A stretch of DNA of 64,000 nucleotides from contig CAYVKM010000005.1 in the NCBI GenBank assembly GCA_964452045.1, forward strand, positions 27,935 through 91,934, in the 5' to 3' direction. Both the position numbers and the translations under genes were made by a program. Below, one piece after another: positions 8,519 through 16,195 of this stretch. Source of the DNA: CAYVKM01 sp964452045 (lineage in GTDB: Bacteria; Calditrichota; Calditrichia; RBG-13-44-9). The first letter of the stretch is position 1. Every line of letters begins with the position of its first letter. The notes under the pieces were generated by a model. The model saw nothing but the letters and a program-made list of their open reading frames with translations. It was not told the origin of the DNA and searched no databases.

Positions 8519-9334
8519 GTGGCGTTGCTTAAGGCAATCATATTGGGAATCGTACAGGGATTATCCGAATTTCTACCCATCAGTAGCTCGGGTCATCTGG
8601 TTATTGTTGAGCATATACTAAACTTCAGCGAGGGGGGCCTGGCTTTCGAGGTTTTTGTTCACTTCGGTACCCTGCTGGCTGTGGTCTGGGTCTTCCGAAA
8701 AGACCTGTTGAAAATGATCAAGTCAATTCCTGATATATTCCGGCTTAAAAAACCAGATATGGAGCAGGATAGACGCGACTATGCTCTGATGGATATTTAT
8801 ATCATCATTGGATCAATTCCCGCGGCAGTAATCGGTTTGCTTTTTGAGAAATATATTGAGAAAATCTTCGAAAGCCATGTCTTAGCCTTAAGTATGCTTT
8901 TCCTGACTGGATTGATCGTCTGGAGTTCCCGTTACACCAGGGAGAATCGGGAATCCATGAATGGGACTCACGCACTATTAATTGGTTTTGCCCAGGCGTT
9001 TGCCATCATCCCGGGTATCTCACGCTCCGGATCAACCATTGTCACGGGACTCTGGTTGGGAATAAAACGTGATTATGCTGCACGATTTTCATTCATCCTC
9101 TCAGTGCCGGTCATCTTTGGTGCTACTTTATTCAAGCTAAAGGATTTATTAGATACTCCACCGGCCCAAAATGAAATTGTCCATCTGACCATTGCCAGTC
9201 TGGCTGCAATGATCTCAGGTTATTTTGCCATTATATGGTTACTGGATATTATCCGTAAACAAAAACTGGAATGGTTTGGGATTTATTGTATCATTGTCAG
9301 TATTGTGGGATTGATTCTTACTATGGTGGTGTAA
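8519..9334 (+). CDS. uppP: Undecaprenyl-diphosphatase UppP (BacA)
   Basis: 271 aa, polytopic. It dephosphorylates undecaprenyl diphosphate to recycle the lipid carrier for peptidoglycan and other glycans. It has both signature regions: the Glu-rich motif GLSEFLPISSSGHL near the N-terminus and PGISRSGSTI in the middle, with about eight hydrophobic segments. The start is a GTG with AAGGAG six nt upstream. Together with pgeF it makes a small cell-wall group. Confidence 0.96.
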   Translation: MALLKAIILGIVQGLSEFLPISSSGHLVIVEHILNFSEGGLAFEVFVHFGTLLAVVWVFRKDLLKMIKSIPDIFRLKKPDMEQDRRDYALMDIYIIIGSIPAAVIGLLFEKYIEKIFESHVLALSMLFLTGLIVWSSRYTRENRESMNGTHALLIGFAQAFAIIPGISRSGSTIVTGLWLGIKRDYAARFSFILSVPVIFGATLFKLKDLLDTPPAQNEIVHLTIASLAAMISGYFAIIWLLDIIRKQKLEWFGIYCIIVSIVGLILTMVV

Positions 9335-9699
9335 CAGATAATAACTTACAACATCCCAAATTCAAAAATAGCCGGGCACGTTTGGTATTTTGCAGTACCT
9401 GTGCTGATGTTTTATGAATATTCAATCCCTTTGTGATTGATTAATAGGATAAAATTAACTGGTTATAAAACGATTTTAAGGGCAGTGCAGGTGCTCTGAA
9501 ATCACCTCAGCAAATCCCGCTTGCTTATAATTCTTACTTTCTTTCCACGCTTTCCTGGAGTGATTCTCCCGTAATAATTATCCTCTTTATAAACCTGTTT
9601 CTAAGCTTTCCAACTTTGCTTCCGAAAATTATTTCACTATGTGTGGTGATGAGGAAAAGTATCTGAAAACCGTTCAGGTGTCGAGTTGTGCGAATTTAG

Positions 9700-9716
9700 T
9701 GACGAAAAAGTCGTCA
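9700..9716. promoter_or_regulatory. Palindrome, candidate enhancer-binding-protein site
   Basis: TGACGA-AAAAG-TCGTCA is a perfect 6-bp-arm inverted repeat. It lies about 66 bp upstream of the sigma-54-like -24 element, within the range where NtrC-type activators bind. Function is inferred from spacing only. Confidence 0.4.
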
Positions 9717-9781
9717 AATATGCTACAAAATGGGAATAAGTAAAATTTGTAAGTTTCAGTAAAATAATGAATTAAGAACGT

Positions 9782-9797
9782 TGGCACCAAATTTGAA
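9782..9797 (+). promoter_or_regulatory. Candidate sigma-54 (-24/-12) promoter of the pilin-like gene
   Basis: TGGCACCAAATTTGAA matches the sigma-54 consensus TGGCAC-N5-TTGCW with the defining GG at 9783-9784. The -12 G is at 9795, with GA instead of GC, after the canonical 10-nt separation. It lies about 150 bp upstream of the pilin-like start on the coding strand. An NtrC-family activator with a GAYTGA loop is encoded at 27209-28564. Confidence 0.55.
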
Positions 9798-9857
9798 GTT
9801 ATTGGAATCGCATGAGCAAATTAAGAAGACAAAGTGGAATCAACAAGGAGGTTAAAC

Positions 9858-9878
9858 ATGAAAAAGCCCTTTTTTTAA
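9858..9878 (+). CDS. Six-codon leader mini-ORF (MKKPFF)
   Basis: ATG AAA AAG CCC TTT TTT TAA is preceded by AAGGAGG with 7-nt spacing, as good a ribosome site as that of the pilin-like gene 89 nt later. It has no product of known function. It could be a leader peptide, a device that loads ribosomes on the pilin mRNA, or a relic of a duplicated pilin start. The T7 run inside makes it slippery. Confidence 0.35.
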   Translation: MKKPFF

Positions 9879-9946
9879 ATAAACACCTTAAGCAACCCAA
9901 TTTTGAACCAATTAACCAAATCAATTAATTTTAAGGAGGATTTACA

Positions 9947-10396
9947 ATGGGTCAGCAGCAATTATTACTCATCGTTTTAGGTATCATCATCGTCGGTATT
10001 GCCATAGCAGTTGGTGTGAATATGTTCCAGAGCAGTGCCGTGGACACCAATCGCCAGTCCATGATCAGTGACCTGGCCAACCTGGCAGCCAAAGCACAAC
10101 GATTCTATCGGACACCCACCGAGCTGGGTGGCGGTGCTCAGAATTTCCAGAATTTCGCCCTTGGCCGTCTGGATACAGCCAATGCCAATGGCAGCTATCG
10201 TTTGTCAACTTCAGCTGATTTGTCTGCAAATGCAGTTCCTGCCCCAACAACAGCTAATACCTCGATTGCTACTTCAGTGACCGATACGATCTACATTTTG
10301 GGCTGGGGTAAGGAAATGGGCGACATTGGTACTGTCCCGGTCAAAGCACAATGTTCGGTTTCTCCGACCGGAATTCATACTACAATTGTAAACTAA
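9947..10396 (+). CDS. Major pilin-like protein of the non-canonical type IV pilus locus
   Basis: 149 aa. The hydrophobic N-terminal helix starts almost at once (MGQQQLLLIVLGIIIVGIAI, continuing to about residue 27), followed by an amphipathic stretch (NRQSMISDLANLAAKAQRFY) and a small, Ser/Thr/Ala-rich globular part. This is the layout of a type IV pilin or pseudopilin. There is no basic leader and no Gly-Phe-Thr-x-x-Glu motif; only MG precedes QQQLL. It is the first gene of the locus, with a strong AGGAGG site, its own sigma-54-like promoter candidate and a strong terminator after its stop, as expected for an abundant subunit. The pilus role is inferred from the neighbouring pilC, pilB and pilT-like genes. 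Confidence 0.7.
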   Translation: MGQQQLLLIVLGIIIVGIAIAVGVNMFQSSAVDTNRQSMISDLANLAAKAQRFYRTPTELGGGAQNFQNFALGRLDTANANGSYRLSTSADLSANAVPAPTTANTSIATSVTDTIYILGWGKEMGDIGTVPVKAQCSVSPTGIHTTIVN

Positions 10397-10413
10397 GAAA
10401 GCTCTAAAAAAGG

Positions 10414-10440
10414 GGGCGGGTTTCGAACCCGCCCTGTTTT
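10414..10440 (+). terminator. Strong intrinsic terminator/attenuator between pilin-like gene and pilC
   Basis: GGGCGGGTT (10414-10422) pairs perfectly with AACCCGCCC (10426-10434) around a 3-nt loop, followed by TGTTTTT. It lies 18 nt after the pilin-like stop and 29 nt before the pilC start. It would let the pilin-like gene be expressed far above the assembly genes. Confidence 0.85.
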
Positions 10441-10462
10441 TATCAGGAAGAGGATGATATAA

Positions 10463-11803
10463 ATGGCAGACTTCAGATTTACCGGGATCTCAAATTCAGG
10501 AAAATCAGTGCAGGGAGTGATAACCGCCGATACTATGTCGGAAGCCAAGAAAAAAATCAAAAAAATGGCTGCCCAGCACAAAGTGAAAATTAACCGCATT
10601 CAGAAGCGGAAGATTTATATGTATAAGATCCAGAAAAACGGTGAAAAGCCCACAGCTGGTGAACAAAAGGCTTTTACCAAAGAAGAGGTCCGTCAGGCGC
10701 TGAATAAATTGGGTTATAATATTGTCAAAATACAACCCAAGATAAATTTTTTAAATATGAGGCCACCGGCAGCCGATATTGTCACCTTTGTTAGGTTAAG
10801 CGCCGATTTGTTAAGGGAAAAACTGCCATTCAATGAAGTTTTACAGTTGCTGGGGAACGATTTAAGCAACCCGACGCTGAGAGATTCGATAAAAGAAATT
10901 AACAACGACCTCCGCCAGGGGAAAGACAGCGAAGAAGCCTTTATGAAGCAGGAGAGAGTGTTTGGGAAATTTACCGCCCGGATGCTGGGGCTGGCCTCCA
11001 AGAGTGGTAATATGGCGGATATCTATGAGAGTACTGCCAAGTTTCTGGAACGGAATGCGGAATTCAAAAAAAATCTGCGTCAGGCGCTGATCATGCCTTT
11101 ATTCACCTTAGTAATTTTATTTGGTGCCTGTATCTTCTATGTGGCCTATATCTTTCCGGAAACAGCAAAATTGTTCCTGAAACTCGGTAGTGAACTCCCC
11201 CCCATGACTATGGCCACTCTATCTCTGAGTGATTTTCTTATCGCAAATATGTCTTACTTCTTAATGGCAATGGCCTTATCAATTGGTGCACTGGCGTATG
11301 CCCTGAGAACGGCCAAGGGAAAATTTGTTAAAGATCAGTATATTCTGAAACTGCCCATTATCGGACCAATTGTGCATAAAACGACCATTGAGATTTTTTG
11401 TCGGGTGTTCTACTCACTTTACAGTGGTTCAGGTGAAAACGTGGATGCCATAAAGTTGGCGGCAGAGGCATGCGGTAACCGCTATTTTGAAGACCGGATT
11501 AAAAATGTTTCAATTCCCCTGATGTTGAGAGAAGGACGGGGACTGGTGGATTCATTTAAGGAAGCAGATGTTTTTACGCCCACAGCGCTTTCCCGCTTTA
11601 ATTCAGGTGCTGAAACCGGTACGGTGAAAAGCACAGCCATCCAGATAGCCAATTATTACGAAAAAGAAACCGTCTACAAACTTAAGAATGCAGTGGATCT
11701 GGTTCAGATTGTGGTAGCCATGATCATTATGGTCGTAATGACTGCTTTGACTCTGGTTTCTTCCGAAACAGCGCTGGTATCCCCCAAGTCGCCGATCGGT
11801 TAA
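10463..11803 (+). CDS. pilC: Type IV pilus/type II secretion inner-membrane platform protein (PilC/GspF)
   Basis: 446 aa. The N-terminus has two tandem copies of a small beta-alpha domain (FRFTGISNSGKSVQGVITAD at 4-23, and YKIQKNGEKPTAGEQKAF near 52-69), a known GspF-type accessory module. Two T2SSF domains follow, each with the expected membrane segments (about 208-232, 262-281 and 415-433); the second holds FNSGAETG, close to the conserved SGExSG region. It forms the platform that couples the ATPases to pilin polymerisation. RBS AGAGGA lies before the ATG. The pilB gene follows after 45 nt. Confidence 0.92.
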   Translation: MADFRFTGISNSGKSVQGVITADTMSEAKKKIKKMAAQHKVKINRIQKRKIYMYKIQKNGEKPTAGEQKAFTKEEVRQALNKLGYNIVKIQPKINFLNMRPPAADIVTFVRLSADLLREKLPFNEVLQLLGNDLSNPTLRDSIKEINNDLRQGKDSEEAFMKQERVFGKFTARMLGLASKSGNMADIYESTAKFLERNAEFKKNLRQALIMPLFTLVILFGACIFYVAYIFPETAKLFLKLGSELPPMTMATLSLSDFLIANMSYFLMAMALSIGALAYALRTAKGKFVKDQYILKLPIIGPIVHKTTIEIFCRVFYSLYSGSGENVDAIKLAAEACGNRYFEDRIKNVSIPLMLREGRGLVDSFKEADVFTPTALSRFNSGAETGTVKSTAIQIANYYEKETVYKLKNAVDLVQIVVAMIIMVVMTALTLVSSETALVSPKSPIG

Positions 11804-11848
11804 ATATTTAAGATAAATATGGTAATTCTAATACAGTCAGGATTTTAG

Positions 11849-13636
11849 ATGAAAACGAATGTCGACATTACTGACAGGTTGGGTGTTACCCTTCTCAAGA
11901 AGGGTATTGTCAATTTTGAAACGCTTGAGAAAGCCATTAAAATAAAAGAAAATGGCGGCAAGGGTGAAGGGCGCACTTTAGCCCAGATCCTGGTGAAGGA
12001 TTTTAATGTCGATCATGACAGCATTTTTCAGCAGGTAACCCAACTTTATGGTTTCCGCGAGGTGTTCCTGGAAGAAGAGAACATTAATGATAACCGCGTT
12101 GCCTTTATGCGTAAAATGCTGGATCCTCTTCCGGAACCGCTGCGAAAGTTAATGAAAGAAGAAAAAATCCTGGTTTATAAATATGATGAATACCGTCCTT
12201 ATGTTTTAATTATCCTGGCGGCGGACCCCACCAATAAAAATATTCCCCAGATTGCCAGAGCCATTGGTGCCAAAAGATACGAAGTCTGCTATGTAAAACA
12301 GCATAAACTGGACAACCTTTTGGAAAAAATATATCCGGAAGAGAACATCTATCTCAAAGAGATGGATGATATGGCTCTGGAAATTGAAGAGGTGGATAAG
12401 GAGCAGGAATCTCTTGATGAGGAGGCCATTGAAGCCGAAATCAACAAAAGCTTGCTGGTTAACCTGGTGGAGGGTATGCTGGTTGAAGCAGTAAGGCGGG
12501 GTGCTAGTGATATTCATATTATACCAAAAGGACCCAGGATATCAGAAATCCACATGCGGGTGGATGGTACGTTGCGTTTGTGGCATGTTCAGGATGGTGT
12601 ACGACCGGAGTCGCTGGCAGCTGTAGTCAAGGACCGGACTAAGAATGTGGATCGTTTTGAACGGGAAAAATCCCAGGACGGCTTTATTCAGAGAAAGGTA
12701 AACAGTTATAATATTCGTTATCGTGTATCAGTAATCCCGATCGTCGGTAAAGAATTTTCACAAAAACTGGAAAGTATTGTTATCCGTATTCTGGATGACC
12801 GTAAAGTAATTACTGATTTAGATAAGCTTGGTTTTGGCGGGAATGCCAAGGACTTTTTCATTAAAGCAATCTCAAAACCCCAGGGAATGATTATTGTCAC
12901 CGGGCCTACCGGAAGTGGTAAATCGACCACCCTGATTGCAGCACTGGCTTACATTATGCGCCCGGAGATTAATGTTCTTACGGTTGAAGATCCGGTGGAA
13001 TATATTATTAATGGAGCCCGGCAAATCAAGATAAGTCACAAGAACAATTTTGAATCTGCCTTGCGGGCAATTCTGCGTCACGACCCGGATGTAGTCATGG
13101 TCGGTGAGATTCGTGATAAAGAAACCGCTGAAACCGGTATTAAACTGGCGAATACCGGTCACTTGACCTTTTCTACACTTCACACTAACGACGCACCAAG
13201 TGCCGTGTCCCGTCTGTATAAGATGGGGGTGGAAACATTCCTGATTGCTTATGCCATCAATATTATCATTGCCCAGAGGTTGGTTCGCAGACTATGTGAA
13301 TACTGCAAGAAACCCATCCGGAGCCTGGATCCGATAGTCCCCAAAAGTCTGGGTTTTACCGATGAGGAGATTAAAAAGACAGTATTTTATGAAGCGGTTG
13401 GATGCAATAAATGCCATAATGGATATAAGGGACGGGCGGCCATTCATGAAACTTTGTACTTTTCCAAAGAGATCCGGAAACTGATTTTTGAAACCGGGTC
13501 GGATATCAACGAAGAAGCCATTAAAGAAGTAATGGCCAGAGAGGGTATGCATACCCTGCGGGCGGCGGGCAGGGAACGTATTAAACAAGGTTTGACTACC
13601 CTCACTGAAGTAGCCGCCATAACTACAGAAGATTAA
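11849..13636 (+). CDS. pilB: Type IV pilus assembly/type II secretion ATPase (PilB/GspE)
   Basis: 595 aa cytoplasmic hexameric ATPase. The N-terminal MshEN-like region (about 10-75) begins DRLGVTLLKKGIVNFETLEK and may bind cyclic-di-GMP in relatives. The N2 domain follows, then the core with Walker A GPTGSGKSTT (352-361), Asp box VLTVEDPVEY, Walker B DPDVVMVGEIRD and His box STLHTNDA. The zinc-binding tetracysteine is complete as CEYC and CNKC in the C-terminal part, marking it as the extension ATPase rather than the PilT type. It is flanked by pilC and three pilin-like genes on the same strand. Confidence 0.95.
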   Translation: MKTNVDITDRLGVTLLKKGIVNFETLEKAIKIKENGGKGEGRTLAQILVKDFNVDHDSIFQQVTQLYGFREVFLEEENINDNRVAFMRKMLDPLPEPLRKLMKEEKILVYKYDEYRPYVLIILAADPTNKNIPQIARAIGAKRYEVCYVKQHKLDNLLEKIYPEENIYLKEMDDMALEIEEVDKEQESLDEEAIEAEINKSLLVNLVEGMLVEAVRRGASDIHIIPKGPRISEIHMRVDGTLRLWHVQDGVRPESLAAVVKDRTKNVDRFEREKSQDGFIQRKVNSYNIRYRVSVIPIVGKEFSQKLESIVIRILDDRKVITDLDKLGFGGNAKDFFIKAISKPQGMIIVTGPTGSGKSTTLIAALAYIMRPEINVLTVEDPVEYIINGARQIKISHKNNFESALRAILRHDPDVVMVGEIRDKETAETGIKLANTGHLTFSTLHTNDAPSAVSRLYKMGVETFLIAYAINIIIAQRLVRRLCEYCKKPIRSLDPIVPKSLGFTDEEIKKTVFYEAVGCNKCHNGYKGRAAIHETLYFSKEIRKLIFETGSDINEEAIKEVMAREGMHTLRAAGRERIKQGLTTLTEVAAITTED

Positions 13637-13654
13637 TGTATCAGGGAGGATGTA

Positions 13655-14194
13655 ATGAACACCGGTCAAATGATGTTAACAATTGGCGCCCTGGCTTTAC
13701 TCAGCTTTGCCATCCTTAATCTGAATTCAAGTCTTAATGAGAACGATCTTGGACTTGCCCAAAACAGATATCGGCTGGAAGCTCTTTCCCTTATAACATC
13801 ATATATGGAACAGGCTACTATGTATTTTTTTGACGAATGTACATCCGATACCAGTAGTTTAAAACATGTCTCTGATTTTACCCTCGCCGGAAATCTTGGC
13901 GCTGAAGCTAATGATTCCTCTGATTTTGATGATTTTGATGATTTTAATAATTACACCAAGATTGATACCGGATTGAGTGGAGTGATTTATAAAGTTATGT
14001 TCGATGTAGATTATGTAACATTAGTTGGAGATTCTGTTAAACATTCCACTACTAGAAGTTGGCACAAACGGATGACTATTAGAGTAACTGATAATTATGA
14101 TGATCCTCCTCTTTTGTATAAAAATGTGAGTGGTGACAAAGTCAAAGATACCCTGAAAATCAGTTTTGTCAACAGTTATTGGTTTTATAATTAA
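13655..14194 (+). CDS. Minor pilin-like protein
   Basis: 179 aa with one N-terminal hydrophobic helix beginning at residue 5 (MNTGQMMLTIGALALLSFAI) and a polar C-terminal domain. There is no classical prepilin leader; a Gly at position 4 precedes QMMLT, comparable with the MG-QQQ start of the first pilin-like protein. An acidic Asp-Phe repeat (SSDFDDFDDFNNY, about 89-101) is encoded by near-identical 9-bp units. It has a strong GGGAGG site and starts 18 nt after pilB. I do not recognise a named family. The assignment rests on size, topology and place among pilus genes. Confidence 0.6.
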   Translation: MNTGQMMLTIGALALLSFAILNLNSSLNENDLGLAQNRYRLEALSLITSYMEQATMYFFDECTSDTSSLKHVSDFTLAGNLGAEANDSSDFDDFDDFNNYTKIDTGLSGVIYKVMFDVDYVTLVGDSVKHSTTRSWHKRMTIRVTDNYDDPPLLYKNVSGDKVKDTLKISFVNSYWFYN

Positions 14195-14214
14195 AAATAA
14201 CCAGAAAGCTTAAT

Positions 14215-14910
14215 ATGGCTACCTTAATAGATATTATCGGTGGAATTTTTATCGGGGGATTTTTGCTGCTTATTGCTCTGTCGGCCACCGATACGGCAAC
14301 AACCGAGTTTTTTAATTATAATTCCGACGCCATTATGCAACAAAATCTGGCAAGAACTTCTGAGATCATCCAGTATGATCTCAGAAAAATGGGGTTTGGA
14401 ATCCCGGAGGCATTTCAGAGCACAATCCTTAATGTAGCAACAAGCAATCGTTTGAAATTTCTGGCTCATTTAAACAGCGATCCGGATGCCTCAATGAATA
14501 TTGCTGCCGTCACAACCTTTGATAATATTGTAGATACTATAGAATATGTGGCTTTGCCCTTTGACTCCGTGACTTATTATGATACTACTGTAACTACTTA
14601 TCAGGTTCAAAGGACCTTAAAAATATCCCCCAATTACAATCATACTATGACTGTTGGGGTAATAGGAAATCAACAGGTTTTTCGTTATCTGGATCAGATA
14701 GGAAATGAAACCGCTTTTATCCCGGCTACCCGGATGGTTGAAGTAACCTTAACGGCTTTTAATCCTAGGATATTCCTCAGTCGCGATTGGGTGGACAGTA
14801 AATTAACCGATACCACGAATGTTGCATTGCGTCAAAAAGAATTGCGGCGGTTATTGAGAGCATCTTACTGGCGTCAAACTCGCTTGATTTCAAGAAATTT
14901 AAGGCGATAA
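14215..14910 (+). CDS. PilW/GspJ-like minor pilin
   Basis: 231 aa. After MATLIDIIGG comes a hydrophobic helix (IFIGGFLLLIALSA), then a segment (NLARTSEIIQYDLRKMGFGI) closely resembling the start of PilW/GspJ minor pilins, where a conserved DxRxxG region follows the transmembrane helix. The rest is beta-rich and polar. It lacks the usual leader peptide and Glu5. Its stop is 14 nt before the next pilin-like gene, and its own RBS is weak. Minor pilins of this type help to prime pilus assembly or cap the tip; that function is inferred here. Confidence 0.65.
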   Translation: MATLIDIIGGIFIGGFLLLIALSATDTATTEFFNYNSDAIMQQNLARTSEIIQYDLRKMGFGIPEAFQSTILNVATSNRLKFLAHLNSDPDASMNIAAVTTFDNIVDTIEYVALPFDSVTYYDTTVTTYQVQRTLKISPNYNHTMTVGVIGNQQVFRYLDQIGNETAFIPATRMVEVTLTAFNPRIFLSRDWVDSKLTDTTNVALRQKELRRLLRASYWRQTRLISRNLRR

Positions 14911-14924
14911 CAAGGAGGTATATC

Positions 14925-16169
14925 ATGGTAGGTAAAGGTGCTTTATTAATTGTATTTGGATTTATAATGGCTTTTTCGATGTATCAGTTAAAGATGAGTC
15001 ATAACGTTCTTGCCACATCCGATAATTTTGTTAATAACTATATGGAAACACTTCTTCATGAAACAGCCTTAAGTGCCATGAATTTGGCGATTAACAAAGT
15101 CTGGGATCAGGATGTCAAGAATGATACCTTTATGATAAGAGCCAATCATTGCTCATCCAGAGTAGAAATCCGTCAACCAGGTTCGGATACCGTTCGGGTA
15201 AAAGTGAAGACCTGGGGACGGGGTTACGATATGGAAGAGCAGTTATTTGTAGAAAAGTCAGATTCGATTACGGCTTATTTTGCTTCCGATATTCAACTAT
15301 CAAAATTTTTCTGGTTCACAGAAAATGAAGGTAATGTCTACTGGATTAGCGGAGATACTATCTGGGGACCCATGCACACCAATACAGTGGTTAAAACCTG
15401 GGGTTCGCCGGTTTTCTACGGGAAAGTGACTGCTAAAGCAGGGATAACACCAAATCCCTTGTCTAAGAAAAATGAGGCAGAATTTAATGGGGGCTGGGAA
15501 ATTGGGGTAGAGAATGAAATCCCTACGGATATGTCTAAAATTTTTAACGCTGCTGTTGCCGGAAATGGCGGTGCTGCACCAAATACAAAATGTATGTATG
15601 ATACACCAACAAGTTTTGAATTTTTAGCCAATGGGGATGTCATCAGAACGGTGGGAGCTAATCCACCGGACACGGTGAGTCTGGTAACTATTGCCCCAAC
15701 CGGAGCAATTTATTCCACCGACGAAATCAGGGTAAAGGGCACATTTAATGGTGATGCAACAATTTATTCAAAAACAAATATTTACATCGACGATGATTTG
15801 GTTTATGCGGATAACCCGATGATCAATCCAAATTCAGATGATCTTTTAGGGTTGGTGGCCCAAAATGATGTACTCATTACCGATAATGTTGCCAATAACA
15901 GCGATTGTAATTTACAGGCCAGCATCTTTGCCATAAATGGAAATTACGGAGCGGAAAATTATGCCTCGCGACCTGTTTCCGGGGTGCTGCGTTTTGCGGG
16001 AAGTATCGCCCAGAAGCATAGGGGACCGGTTGGTACGTTTTCTTATGGCGCGGGGCTAAAATCCGGATTCTCCAAGCGTTATTATTATGACCTAAGACTA
16101 CAAAACATGGCACCAAAGAATTTTCCATCTATACAAGGCTCTTTATACTTAGTTGCCTGGTGGGAATAG
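14925..16169 (+). CDS. Large pilin-like protein resembling DUF4900 family
   Basis: 414 aa. A short N-terminus (MVGKG) leads straight into a hydrophobic helix (ALLIVFGFIMAFSMYQL), followed by a helix like those of PilX-type pilins and a large beta-rich domain. The C-terminus contains HRGPVGTF and FSKRYYYDLRLQNMAPKNFP, which I associate with DUF4900-type proteins of pilus-like loci in environmental Gram-negatives. Its size would suit a tip or cargo-like subunit comparable to GspK. It has a strong AAGGAGG site. No Gly-Phe-x3-Glu processing motif is present. Confidence 0.6.
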   Translation: MVGKGALLIVFGFIMAFSMYQLKMSHNVLATSDNFVNNYMETLLHETALSAMNLAINKVWDQDVKNDTFMIRANHCSSRVEIRQPGSDTVRVKVKTWGRGYDMEEQLFVEKSDSITAYFASDIQLSKFFWFTENEGNVYWISGDTIWGPMHTNTVVKTWGSPVFYGKVTAKAGITPNPLSKKNEAEFNGGWEIGVENEIPTDMSKIFNAAVAGNGGAAPNTKCMYDTPTSFEFLANGDVIRTVGANPPDTVSLVTIAPTGAIYSTDEIRVKGTFNGDATIYSKTNIYIDDDLVYADNPMINPNSDDLLGLVAQNDVLITDNVANNSDCNLQASIFAINGNYGAENYASRPVSGVLRFAGSIAQKHRGPVGTFSYGAGLKSGFSKRYYYDLRLQNMAPKNFPSIQGSLYLVAWWE

Positions 16170-16195
16170 GTGTTCACTGAGAAAGGATTTATTTG

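Larger units (their letters stand above)
9335..9946 (+). other. Long leader/intergenic region before the pilin-like gene
   Basis: 612 bp without a credible gene apart from the six-codon mini-ORF described separately. It contains a 6-bp-arm palindrome at 9700-9716, a sigma-54-like element at 9782-9797, and two AGGAGG sites (before 9858 and before 9947). Its first half (9335-9690) shows only short imperfect hairpins, such as AGGTG/CACCT near 9490-9506, with no T-tract. It matches no tRNA or riboswitch I know. Confidence 0.6.

Noticed and set aside
9335..9690. Riboswitch or tRNA in the pilin leader
   Set aside because: No cyclic-di-GMP, cobalamin or tRNA consensus could be matched; only short imperfect hairpins were found.
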